From Lithodes maja (taxonomy: Eukaryota; Arthropoda; Malacostraca; Decapoda; Lithodidae), in the NCBI GenBank assembly GCA_037953745.1, contig JBAKBP010004413.1, positions 62,001-126,000 on the forward strand: DNA of 64,000 nt. Direction: 5' to 3'. Every line of letters begins with the position of its first letter. Positions within the stretch are counted from its first letter, which is position 1. The notes beneath the pieces are model-generated. The model searched no databases. It was given only the letters and a program-made list of their open reading frames with translations, and was not told the origin of the DNA. The position numbers and the translations under genes were made by a program. Positions 1 to 9,740 of the stretch are shown piece by piece.

Positions 1-168
1 GTATACGCCTTTTTTTGAAGAACGTATTACCTACACTCAATCTACACTCTTCACATACATTTTTCAGTCTTTCTCCACTCTCGTTTACACCATCCACACC
101 AAAACTACCGATGACTCCCTCAACAGGCTCATTTCCTACCCTTTAATTTAATATAATATATAAAATAT

Positions 169-213
<45 letters not shown>
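1..213. other. Unassigned left edge with (TA)n tract
   Basis: No gene is recognised here. Positions 1-140 are a pyrimidine-rich stretch that may be the end of an element cut by the window edge. Positions 150-212 are almost pure TA dinucleotides and abut the foldback element that follows. Confidence 0.5.
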
Positions 214-215
<2 letters not shown>

Positions 216-248
216 AAAACTCGCTAGGAAAATTGAAACAATGGAACA

Positions 249-284
249 CCAAGCTTTCGTCTATTCTCTGAAGACATCTTCAGG
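249..284 (-). ncRNA. Hammerhead-like motif, left arm
   Basis: Read on the minus strand, CTGAAGA is followed by a short stem and then GAAAGC. This resembles the hammerhead core CUGANGA...GAAA with a variable base at position 7. An extra base lies between the core and stem II, and the outer stems were not folded, so activity is unproven. Confidence 0.3.
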
Positions 285-758
285 GTAATACAAGAAAACA
301 GGGGGAGAGTGAGGCTTAAATACCCGTCCTAAATCATCTGTGAGTTGCTAACTAGCATATAAATACAAAAAGTGTTGCCAGCCTACTGCCTGTTGCCATA
401 TTTTTAGGAACATACTTAATTTATATACAACATATATGTACATAATTATATACATTGAAATGTGCCTAACAATACAATCTAATCATAATTATATACAATT
501 TGATACACCTCAATGAACTTGCAGATCCCTTTCAAACTGTTATCGTAACTTATGTAAATATGAAGACAACCTATACCTGCAGAAATACATATAATTACAT
601 ATACTGTACATACACATATACATGCATACTGTATACACACATACATTACATACATACACATAAAAAATACATATATAAGAAAAATAGAAAAAGAAACAAC
701 AAATATGGGAGTCTGCAGAAAGCCGAAAGGTCACACAAGGCAGATCCTACCCATATCC

Positions 759-1260
759 ATACCCAGATTTAGGGGAGGTGTGGCAGAGTGGTCTTGCCAC
801 TGGACTGGTAATCCAATGGACCCGGGTTCGAATCCCAATATGTCAATGGGAAGATATTATTGGGATGGAATTTGTGCTGTACCTAGTATCAGTGCATTAC
901 CACAGCACACCGAAATGCCAAATAAATACCCTCATTGTTCCCTGATTGAATAGCATTGTATGAATATTCCCATATTCACAATATGCTACAGGGGGCAATG
1001 CCTAGTGAGTTAATTGCTCAATAGGTGGCGTTCTGAGAGTGAGGGTCCGAGCCTGGGGGATGAGACTGTGAAGCACAGAGGCGAAGCAGCTTCAGAGGTG
1101 GAATTGCTTCGAGCCGTGAAGTTTCGCATGTCTCACTCCCTAGACTGGAGCAAGACCTCACGGGCCTCACCGTGTTCAGCGGTAGAGTGTAAAGGCTATC
1201 AGCCTATGCCCGAGAGGGAGTAGTTGGAATATAGAAAAAAAAAAAAAAAAAAAAAAAAAA
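759..1260 (+). mobile_element. tRNA-derived SINE
   Basis: The head near 773-840 has an RNA polymerase III A box (TGGCAGAGTGG) and B box (GGTTCGAATCC) with tRNA-like spacing. The body follows and it ends in a poly-A run (1236-1260). TATCC occurs at 754-758 and again at 1261-1265 as a short target duplication. The undisturbed right arm of the foldback gives the empty site, which fixes both ends. It is not a functional tRNA gene because a 400 bp body and A tail are attached. Confidence 0.85.
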
Positions 1261-2287
1261 TATCCAACCCTACTTATAAGGACGAATAGCCCACACCTGG
1301 CTAATCCCCCTCACGGCTACACAGTATATAAATTATACATAAACACACATATACATACACACACCTACTTACACACACACACATGTACTGTATACATACA
1401 TTAACATACATATATACAATAATTATTATAAAACAAAAACAAACACAAAGAAAATACATAGTGATCATACCTCATGTGTATAGTATTAATAAGGTACAAT
1501 CTAATACTAAGAGGATAGACCTCACATAAATGGTCAGGTCTCAAACTACAAGCTGTTATTTATGTGAGGTCTATCCTCTTAGTATTAGATTGTACCTTAT
1601 TAATACTATACACATGAGGTATGATCACTATGTATTTTCTTTGTGTTTGGTTTTGTTTTATAATAATTATTGTATATATGTATGTTAATGTATGTATACA
1701 GTACATGTGTGTGTGTGTAAGTAGGTGTGTGTATGTGTATGTGTGTTTATGTATAATTTATATACTGTGTAGCTGTGAGGGGGATTAGCCAGGTGTGGGC
1801 TATTCGTCCTTATAAGTAGGGTTGGATATGGGTAGGATCTGCCTTGTGTGACCTTTCGGCTTTCTGCAGACTCCCATATTTGTTGTTTCTTTTTCTATTT
1901 TTCTTATAATTATATGTAATTTTTATGTGTATGTATGTAATGTATGTGTGTATACAGTATGCATGTATATGTGTATGTATATGTAATTATATGTATTTCT
2001 GCAGGTATAGGTTGTCTTCATATTTACATAAGTTACGATAACAGTTTGAAAGGGATCTGCAAGTTCATTGAGGTGTATCAAATTGTATATATGATTAGAT
2101 TGTATTGTTAGGCACATTTCAATGTATATATGTACATATATGTTGTATATAAATTAAGTATGTTCCTAAAAATATGGCAACAGGCAGTAGGCTGGCAACA
2201 CTTTTGTATTTATATGCTAGTTAGCAACTCACAGATGATTTAGGACGGGTATTTAAGCCTCACTCTCCCCCTGTTTTCTTGTATTAC

Positions 2288-2328
2288 CCTGAAGATGTCT
2301 TGAGAGAATAGACGAAAGCTTGGTGTTC
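2288..2328 (+). ncRNA. Hammerhead-like motif, right arm
   Basis: Mirror copy of the left-arm motif. CTGAAGA, a GTCT/AGAC stem, then GAAAGCTT are visible. The two arms differ by one base in the stem II loop. Activity is unknown. Confidence 0.3.
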
Positions 2329-2394
2329 CATTGTTTCAATTTTCCTAGCGAGTTTTACTACATAATTTGTTCACACGTATTTGTGATTTTACCT

Positions 2395-2396
<2 letters not shown>

Positions 2397-2466
<70 letters not shown>
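2397..2466. repeat. (TA)n microsatellite
   Basis: Uninterrupted TA dinucleotide run just outside the right end of the foldback. Confidence 0.95.
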
Positions 2467-2470
<4 letters not shown>

Positions 2471-2554
2471 TGATACCTCCACATATGTTGATACCTCCAC
2501 ACATATGCTCCATTTATATATTAATGACTATTCTGGCTGCCAAGTGTTTATGTC

Positions 2555-2700
2555 TGATAGTGTGTGTGTGTGTGTGAGTGGGTGTGGGTGTGGGTGTGGG
2601 TGGGTGTGTGTGTGTGAGTGGGTGTGAGAGAGAGAAAGAAAGAGAGTGTGAGTGTGTGTGTTAGTTTGTGAGCAAGTGTGTGTGTGTGTGTGTGTGTACT
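2555..2700. repeat. TG-rich simple repeat
   Basis: TG dinucleotides mixed with GTGGG and GA stretches. No coding potential is evident. Confidence 0.9.
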
Positions 2701-3366
2701 CACCTAATTCACCTAATTGTAGTTTACAGGATTTGAGTTTTTAGGCTCGTATTGTCCCGCCTCCAAAGATTCTGTTATCTAATTTGGCTTTAAAAATGTG
2801 GATATTCCCCGCACCCACCACCACCACCACCACCACTTCATCATCCAACTGATTTCACATATTAATACTTCTATATGGAAAGCTGAATTTCCTCACATCT
2901 CCTTTACATCTGCCTTTCTTTAACTTGCAACTATGTCCTCTAGTCCTCCCTTTATCTCCCTCGATAAAGTCCTCCTTGTCTATCCTTTCCAATCCCCTAA
3001 CACATTTATACATCATAATCATATCCCCTCTTTCTCTTCTCTCACTTAGAGTTGGCAAATTCAATCTCTCTAATCTCTCTTCATATGTCAGTTCTCTTAG
3101 TTCTGGAATCATCTTCGTTGCAGCTCTCTGTACTTTCTCCAACTTAATTATGTGTTTTTTAAGATGGGGTGACCACACCACTGCCGCATATTCCAATTTA
3201 GGTCTCACCATTGATTTTATTATATTTACTAGCATCTCTTCATTCAAATAGTTGAATGCTATTTTTACTTTATTCAACAGGCCATAAGCTTCTCCCACAA
3301 TTTTGTTAATATGGCTCTCGGGTGAAAGATCTCCCTGTATTATAATGCCCAAGTCCTTTTCTTTCT
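2697..3366 (-). pseudogene. CR1-like LINE 3' fragment
   Basis: Minus-strand frame 2855-3352 encodes 165 residues matching the C-terminal end of CR1/jockey-superfamily reverse transcriptases. There is a thumb-like segment, an RPKLEYAAVVWSP motif, then LEKVQRAATKMIP and LTYEERLERLNLPTL-type conserved text. The catalytic palm is missing, so it is a 5'-truncated relic. The 3' end near 2697 carries a CACCTAATT motif related to the TACTTACCTAGTTG repeat at 40.8 kb. Confidence 0.8.
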
Positions 3367-3845
3367 CTGAGGGGTTAATCGTGTGTATATCTGTGTGTTT
3401 GTGATAGCTTGGGAGTGTGTATGCTGGAGATAATATGTTTGTGTGTGTGTGTGGGTGTGGGTGGGTGTGTGTGTGTGAGAGAGAGAGAGAAAGAAAGAAA
3501 GAGAGTGTGAGTGTGTGTGTTAGTTTGTGAGCAAGTGTGTGTGTGTGTGTTTGTGATAGCTTGGGAGTGTGTATGCTGGAGATAATAATTATGTTTGTAT
3601 GTGTGCGTTAGTTTGTGATCGTGTATGCTGGATAGTGTGTGTGTGGGTGTGAGAGAAAGAGAGAGAGAGTGTGAGTGTGTGTGTTAGTTTGTGAGCAAGT
3701 GTGTGTGTGTGTGTGTATATGCTGGAGATAATATGTTTGTATGTGTGTGTTAGTTTGTGACCGTGTATGCTGGATAGTGTGTATGTGTGTGTTAGTTTGT
3801 GACCGTGTATGCTGGATAATGTGTGTGTGTGTATGTACAATCGAC
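3367..3845. repeat. TG/GA minisatellite
   Basis: Irregular higher-order repeat. Units contain GTTAGTTTGTGA, a (TG)n run, a GA run, and GTATGCTGGAGATAATA, repeated about four times with length variation. Confidence 0.85.
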
Positions 3846-3929
3846 TGTATAAGGTCATCTAACAATAGCCAGAGTAAACTAATAAACTGTTAAACCAAAT
3901 AAGAATAAATATATAATAAAACAAACATC

Positions 3930-4233
3930 TTAACCCTCTCACGTTCTTGACGCAATTTTGAGCCTATTGGGGATACTTTAAAGCCTGTGTTACCATCAGG
4001 GGTATTTAGAAACCTTTAGTTTAGTCACTTCAACCTCTGCATTTGTCTTTGAGTTAGCTGTGGGCAGAAAACTAATTTTGGAGAGGTCATTATAAGAGTG
4101 AGAGAACTCTTATTTCTTTGAGTTAGCTGTATGCAGAAAACTAATTTTGGAGAGGTAATTATAAGAGTGAGAGAACTCTATTTCTTATTGCTAGTCTGGC
4201 AACCTCTGCGTCATATGAGCGTGAAAGGGTTAA
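3930..4233. mobile_element. TTAA MITE, family A
   Basis: Flanked by TTAA on both sides. Terminal inverted repeats start CCCTCTCACG and end CGTGAAAGGG. Inside, a segment of about 74 bp containing GCAGAAAACTAATTTTGG is duplicated in tandem. TTAA target duplication and CCC ends are typical of piggyBac-type elements. Confidence 0.75.
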
Positions 4234-4296
4234 ACTACCAATATCAAACCAATAATAATAAAACAACTCTAAGACATACAGTAGGATCGGCTAATG

Positions 4297-5010
4297 TTAA
4301 GGGCAGATTTCCACCTGGAGGATTTGTTTCTGAACCTCTTTCTCCCTCATGTTTAGCCCCATTGCTTGTGAGATTTAAAGACGTTTGCCCCATTACTTTG
4401 GCGATTTTAAGAACCCTCGCCCCACTTCTGTCAATTTTAAGACCATTCCTGCCATTTAGGTGTCGATTTCTCCCTGGCGAGCGATAGCGAGCCTGTAATT
4501 CAGGAGGGGGCATGTAATTCCGCCGGGACATTCTTCTCCGAAAAATGTACACATTTATCTCGAAGGAGGGTCTTGGTGGTATCTTTATGAAAGCTTAGTG
4601 TAGATGTAGGTAATAATAAAATTACCCCACCCCCCGTTTAAGGGGAAGCAGACCGTTTTTCTGGACCCCCTTCTCCCTAATGTTTAGCCCCACTAGTTTT
4701 GAGATTATAAGACCTTCGGCTCATTAGTTTGGTGATTTTAACACCTTTCGCCCCATTTCGTTGTCAATTTTTAGACCTTTCGTGCCATTTAAGTATCGAT
4801 TATTTCCTGGCGAGCGATAGCGACCCTGCAATTTTAATAGGAATCGGCCTTCGGCCGGGACATTTTTCTACCGAAAAATTTACAAATTTATATTAAAGGG
4901 GGGTCTAGGGGGTGTTTTTCTAAGCTTGATGGAGGTCTAGGGAGGAAACTAACAAAATATATGAATAAATTAATTAATAGACCAAACAAACGGTCAGTCT
5001 CCCCTAAATG
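4297..5010. mobile_element. Two old family-B MITEs end to end
   Basis: 4297-4641 and 4638 to about 5010 both follow the family-B layout: GGGG ends, a phased stretch of ATTTTAAGA blocks, GGCGAGCGATAGCGA, a CCGGCC hairpin, then TCTACCGAAAAA. Both are diverged. They share the TTAA at 4638-4641. Confidence 0.65.
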
Positions 5011-5056
5011 GGCCTTCTAGGAAAGTCAGATTACAGAAGAGGGGACAACACGTGCG

Positions 5057-5900
5057 GTGGGAAACAGGGTTGCCACTCTTGGGTTTTTTAACCTAGATCT
5101 GGGGTTTTTCAATGTGAGCTGGGTTTCTGGGCGTTTTTTTAATAAACGTCCATAAATCTAGGTTTTTCCTTATGTTCAATTGATTCAGTATGCACTTTTG
5201 CTTGAAGAAACATTAGTAGTAATTTCAACACACACACACACACTACCCGTCCTGTACGGCCGTTCCCGTGTATACGCGTACAGTTCCTAAATCCTGAAAG
5301 ATTCCTGTCCCCTACTTTACTCAGCCCAATGCCACGCCAGCGGCCAGTTGCTAGTTGGAATCCTTGTGATCGATATCTTTGTACTGTACTTAGTGCCGTT
5401 GTAAAGGCTTATCCCTCAATACTTCATCTGATCTGACTCATCACACGCTTTTTTCGTTTGAACACTCCAATCTGTAAGAACCAACAGCAAAACAAGCAAT
5501 TGCTCGACAAGGAGTTAAATGTACTGACTGGGAGCCATCAGCAAGTCTTATCGCTGATTTGAAAAATGGTGCGTGTCATCAGCGGTACAAGGAGAGATGC
5601 AATAAACGTGAGGTGTCAACCCTTCATCCTGCTTCTGACTCGGACAGCGACGATGTCATTGATGATCCCCTGCCAGTTCTTCTTCAATAAAGCTCAGGTA
5701 TGTTAACTAAGTGCCATGAATTACATGGTTTGATCTGCTAGTATGCATATATAACATTTGTGTGTAGGCCTACCATTGGTATATGAATTTGTTAAAACTA
5801 TAAGATTTATTGATCTGGGTTTTTTTTCTCGAATCTGGGTGATTTTAAGCAACTCATCTGGGCTTTTCCGTATTTCGTGAGTGGCAACACTGGTGGGAAG
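5057..5900. mobile_element. hAT-type non-autonomous element
   Basis: The element is 5065-5892. It starts CAGGGTTGCCACTC and ends GAGTGGCAACACTG, imperfect inverted repeats of the hAT type. It is bracketed by an 8 bp target duplication, GTGGGAAA at 5057-5064 and GTGGGAAG at 5893-5900, with one mismatch. No transposase is readable. The inner part (about 5480-5700) is less AT-rich, looks like degraded coding sequence and has an AATAAA signal. Confidence 0.8.
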
Positions 5901-5940
5901 CCCTTGGATGAGAGCATGTACCGGTAACGTACAGATAGTT

Positions 5941-7010
5941 ATGGACGAGAGGTGAAGAGAAAAGAAGAGACAAAGAGAGAAGGAGAAGAGACAAAGAGAG
6001 GTGAAGAAGAGAAGGAGAAGAGACAAAGAGATAAGATGAAGAGAAGGAGAAGAGACAGAGAGAGATGAAGAAGAGGAGAAGAGACAGAGAGATGAAGAAG
6101 AGGATAGACAAAGAGAGATGGAGAAGAAGAGACAGAGAGAGATGAAGAAGAGAAGGAGAAGAGACAAAGAGATAAGATGAAGAGAAGGAGAAGAGACAAA
6201 GAGAGATGAAGAAGAGAAGGAGAAGAGACAAAGATAGATGAAAAGAGACAGAGAGAGAAGGAGAAGAGACAGAGAGATGAAGAAGAGAAGGAGAAGAGAC
6301 AGAGATAAGATGAAGAAGAGAAGGAGAAGAGACAAAGATAGATGAAGAAGAGAAGGAGAAGAGACAGAGAGATAAGATGAAGAAGAGAAGGAGAAGAGAC
6401 AAAGAGAGAAGAAGAAGAGAAGGAGAAGAGACAAAGAGATAAGATGAAGAGAAGGAGAAGAGACAAAGAGAGATGAAGAAGAGAAGGAGAAGAGACAGAG
6501 AGATGAAGAAGAAGGAGAAGAGACAAAGAGATAAGATGAAGAAGAGAAGGAGAAGAGACAAAGAGAGATGGAGAAGAGACAAAGAGATAAGATGAAGAGA
6601 AGGAGAAGAGACAAAGAGAGATGAAGGAGAAGAGACAGAGAGAGAAGAGAAGGAGAAGAGACAAAGAGAGAAGGAGAAGAGACAAAGAGAGAAGAAGACA
6701 CAAAGAGATAAGAAAAAGAGAAGCATAAGAGACAAAGAGAGACATAGAGAGGAAGAAGAAGAGAAGAACAAGATATAAAGAGAGAAAAAAAATGGGAAAA
6801 GAGACAAAGAGAGGAAGAAGATATAAAGAGATAAGAAGAATAGGAAAAGAGAGGAAGAAGAAGAGAAGGACAAGATATAAAGAGATAAGAAGAATAGGAA
6901 AAGAGACAAAGAGAGGAAGAAGAAGAGGACAAAAGACAAAGTAAGAAGAAGAGAAAGGAGGAAAAGAGACAAAGAGAGAAGAAGAAGAGACAAAGAGAAT
7001 TGAAGAAAAG
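5941..7010. repeat. Purine-rich (GA) simple repeat, about 1.1 kb
   Basis: Nearly pure A/G strand built of variants of GAGATGAAGAAGAGAAGGAG and AGAGACAAAG. The units are of mixed length, so this is an expanded polypurine tract. Long serine/leucine frames on the other strand are a by-product of composition. Confidence 0.95.
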
Positions 7011-7106
7011 GAGCAAACTTTGAAGGACAATAGACAGTTTCGACTCTCTCTGGAACCCTCCCCATTCTCCAAACTCCACCTTTACCCATCACACTGCCCA
7101 AATACC

Positions 7107-7580
7107 ATAAAGGGGGTAGTGGTTAATTTGTGCTCCATATATTTTTGTTCATTTATCTATTTTGTTTTAGTTTCCTCGCTATACCTCCATCAAGCTATAC
7201 CTCCATCAAGCTATACCTCCATCAAACTATACCTCCATCAAGCTATACCTCCATCAAGCTATACCTCCATCAAGCTATACCTCCATCAAGCTATACCTCC
7301 ATCAAGCTTAAAAAAAAAAAAACAAAAAAAAAATCCAGACCCCCTTTCAAAATATATTTTTACTTTTTTTTTTCGGTAGAAATATGCCGCAGGCCAATTC
7401 TTCCTAAATTATAGGCTTGCTATTACTCGCCATGAATAAAAGCGTCACCTAAATGGCACGAAAGACAAAGGTATGGGGCGAAAAGTTTTAAAATCGCCAA
7501 AGTAATGGGACAATACTCTTAACATTTCAAAACAATGGTGCAAAGCATGAGGGACAATGGAGTCCAGAACAACCACACCC
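7107..7580. mobile_element. Family-B MITE with internal 16 bp tandem repeat
   Basis: Minus-orientation family-B copy, old and without a clean right TTAA. Between about 7185 and 7310 the internal CCTCCATCAAG segment has expanded into about eight tandem copies of CTATACCTCCATCAAG. Confidence 0.65.
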
Positions 7581-7696
7581 CTAACCCATGTCCTGGAGAT
7601 CAAAGGACTCGCTCTGTTCATCCTCTATTGTCTAGAGTCTAGACCAACAATTAGGCCTCCCCCCCCCACCCCCCCATCACACACGCCCTTCTCCAC

Positions 7697-8190
7697 ACAC
7701 AGCCCGTAGCCTAGTAGGTAGAGCTCTCGTCTCACACACGAGGGGTCGGGGGTTCAATCCCAGACCGGGCGGAGACAAATTGGGCTTGTCTCCTTTCATG
7801 TGTTAGCCTCAGTTCACCTAGCTGTAAATAGGTACCTGGAATAAGTGGACGACGTTGTGACGTCCCATCTGGGGTTGGCAAAAATGGTACAAGGCGAGAT
7901 GGGTATCATATGGTTTACCTAAGCTGATGGCTACCTAAGCCTTCGGGCGAGACGGTACCGTCTATAGTGAGAATGGTACCATACAGATCCACCCTAAGCC
8001 TTCGTTTCCAATGTCGCCAATTGGCTAAATACAGACTACACACACATCCACAGCCATTCCAACAGTACATAAAACACTTAACATGCATTTCACGCAATAC
8101 ATTCCCAGTTAAGGAGGCGCGATAATAATGAGCTTAGCTCGCATTGCGTGGATTCCCCTTGACGAACAAGTAACTGAGTAACTGAGTAAC
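7697..8190 (+). mobile_element. tRNA-derived SINE (Val-like head)
   Basis: The head 7700-7775 resembles a tRNA with an A box (TAGTAGGTAGAGC region), an anticodon-stem-like CTCGT...ACGAG with loop CTCACAC, and a B box GGTTCAATCCC. It is followed by a 400 bp body ending in repeats of GTAACTGA. A second copy lies inverted at 47110-47600, which shows that this is a dispersed repeat and not a tRNA gene. Confidence 0.8.
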
Positions 8191-8318
8191 TTCCAGTAAC
8201 CTGTTATCTGTATATTCCCGGGAGTTTCCATAAACCTGTTCTATCTATTCCGACACAGGCTTCTTCCAAGAATATAACAAAAGAAACAAATATATTATTT
8301 ATCTATCTATCTATCTAT

Positions 8319-9737
8319 CTATTGCCTGACGCCGTGATCCCCGAAGGGGTGGCCACGAACGAACCGCCCCCATGCACCTCTGTCCCCAGTCAGTCGACGC
8401 CCCTCCCCCCAACCAGCACCGCCTTCATTCATGTAGTTCCTCACTCCATCCTTCCACCTCATATTCGGTCTTCCTCTCCCCCTCTGTCCCTCCACCTCGC
8501 TCTCGTACACCCTCTTAGTCATTCTCTCGCTTTCCATACGTTCCATATGGCCGAACCATCTCAAGTTGTTCCTTTTCACACTTTCCAGCACATCTACCTC
8601 CACACCACACCTCCTTCTTACTTCCTCATTAGTCTGTCTATCCCTCCATGTAATTCCGCACGCACTCCTTAAGTAATTCATTTCCACTGCTCTCACTCTT
8701 GGTCTGAGTCTCTCAACCAACGTCCATGCTTCGCTTCCGTAAGTCAGTGTCGGGATTACCACACTGTCATGCAAGGACTTCTTCACTTCCATACTGACCA
8801 CCCTATTTCTTGTTACTGCTTTTAGCGTTCCTACAACCCTCTTCCCCTGTTGTACCTTCTCCCGCACCTCTTCATCCATAGTCCCATCTTTACTCAACAC
8901 ACTGCCCAGATACTTAAAAGAGTTGACGATCTCCATAGCCTGACCGTTCAGCTTCACCTCACACTCTGTGACTTCACCCCTTTCGAAGACCATAACCTTG
9001 CTCTTCCCCGTATTTACCTTCAAATTCCGTTTTTCGCACACTGTTCCAAACTCATTTACCAGACCCTGCAACTCCCATTCATTATCACTCATCAGAACTG
9101 TATCATCCGCAAACAGCAGTATAGGTAGCTTCCACTCAATTCCCTCCCTTTTCAGCGATACACCAACATCCACTGCTCTTGATAGTATTTCTTTCATAAC
9201 TCCATCCATATATACAGTAAACAACCACGGGGACATCACACACCCCTGTTTCAAACCAACATTCAGGTCAAAGAACTCGCTCTGCTCACTCTCCACACGT
9301 ACTGCCGCCTTTGCACCCTCATACATGCTCTTCACTGCTTTCAGCAACTTGCCCTCTACTCCGTATATTCTAAGTACTTTCCACAAACCTTCTCTATCCA
9401 CTCTGTCATAGGCCTTCTCCAAGTCCATAAAGGCAACATACACCTTTTGTTTCTTCTCCAGATACTTCTCCACAACACAATTCAGGGTAAAAATCTGATC
9501 TACACATCCTCTTCCCTTCCTAAAGCCTCCCTGCTCGTCGCCTATCCATTTCTCCGTTCTCACTCTCACTCTCTCAATCACTACCCTACTGTATACCTTC
9601 CCTACTACGCTTAGAAGACATATTCCTCGGTGGTTACCACACACTCCTCTTTCCCCTTTGCCCTTATATAGGGGGACTATTATGCCAGTCTTCCAGTCAT
9701 CGGGTGCACTCCCCTTCTCCCATGCTAGTTTGCACAT
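8319..9737 (-). CDS. RTE LINE reverse transcriptase part
   Basis: 472 residues from the first ATG after an internal stop. Conserved RT blocks are visible: FMDLEKAYDRVDR (motif A), GLKQGCVMSPWLF (motif B) and LLFADDTVL, the FADD active site (motif C). The C-terminal part has the RNNLRWFGHMERM and RGRGRPNMRWKDGV motifs common in RTE-type proteins. It is really the second part of a longer open frame: a TAG at 9741-9743 and one codon separate it from the upstream half in the same frame. Confidence 0.85.
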   Translation of the reverse strand: MCKLAWEKGSAPDDWKTGIIVPLYKGKGERGVCGNHRGICLLSVVGKVYSRVVIERVRVRTEKWIGDEQGGFRKGRGCVDQIFTLNCVVEKYLEKKQKVYVAFMDLEKAYDRVDREGLWKVLRIYGVEGKLLKAVKSMYEGAKAAVRVESEQSEFFDLNVGLKQGCVMSPWLFTVYMDGVMKEILSRAVDVGVSLKREGIEWKLPILLFADDTVLMSDNEWELQGLVNEFGTVCEKRNLKVNTGKSKVMVFERGEVTECEVKLNGQAMEIVNSFKYLGSVLSKDGTMDEEVREKVQQGKRVVGTLKAVTRNRVVSMEVKKSLHDSVVIPTLTYGSEAWTLVERLRPRVRAVEMNYLRSACGITWRDRQTNEEVRRRCGVEVDVLESVKRNNLRWFGHMERMESERMTKRVYESEVEGQRGRGRPNMRWKDGVRNYMNEGGAGWGEGRRLTGDRGAWGRFVRGHPFGDHGVRQ

Positions 9738-9740
9738 TTT

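Larger units (their letters stand above)
214..2358. mobile_element. Foldback (inverted-repeat) element, about 2.1 kb
   Basis: The two arms are reverse complements. The left arm is 214-758 plus 1261-1540 and the right arm is about 1545-2358, with only a few unpaired bases at the centre near 1542. Both outer ends carry the same terminal segment, with a possible TATA-like stretch and a hammerhead-like motif, so the element looks like two copies of one terminal region joined tail to tail. Such ends occur in Penelope-like elements, but no reverse transcriptase is visible here, so the class is inferred. The left arm is interrupted by a SINE. A transcript across it would form a very long hairpin. 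Confidence 0.75.

Noticed and set aside
773..840. Possible tRNA gene
   Set aside because: Good A and B boxes, but joined to a 400 bp body with a poly-A tail and a target duplication, so it is a SINE head.
5721..7101. Long minus-strand frames of 377-452 residues rich in Ser, Leu and Phe
   Set aside because: They are translations of a GA/CT simple repeat. All three frames are open for the same reason and no domain is present.
7700..7775. Possible tRNA-Val gene
   Set aside because: The same sequence with the same 400 bp body recurs inverted at 47.1-47.6 kb, which marks a SINE.
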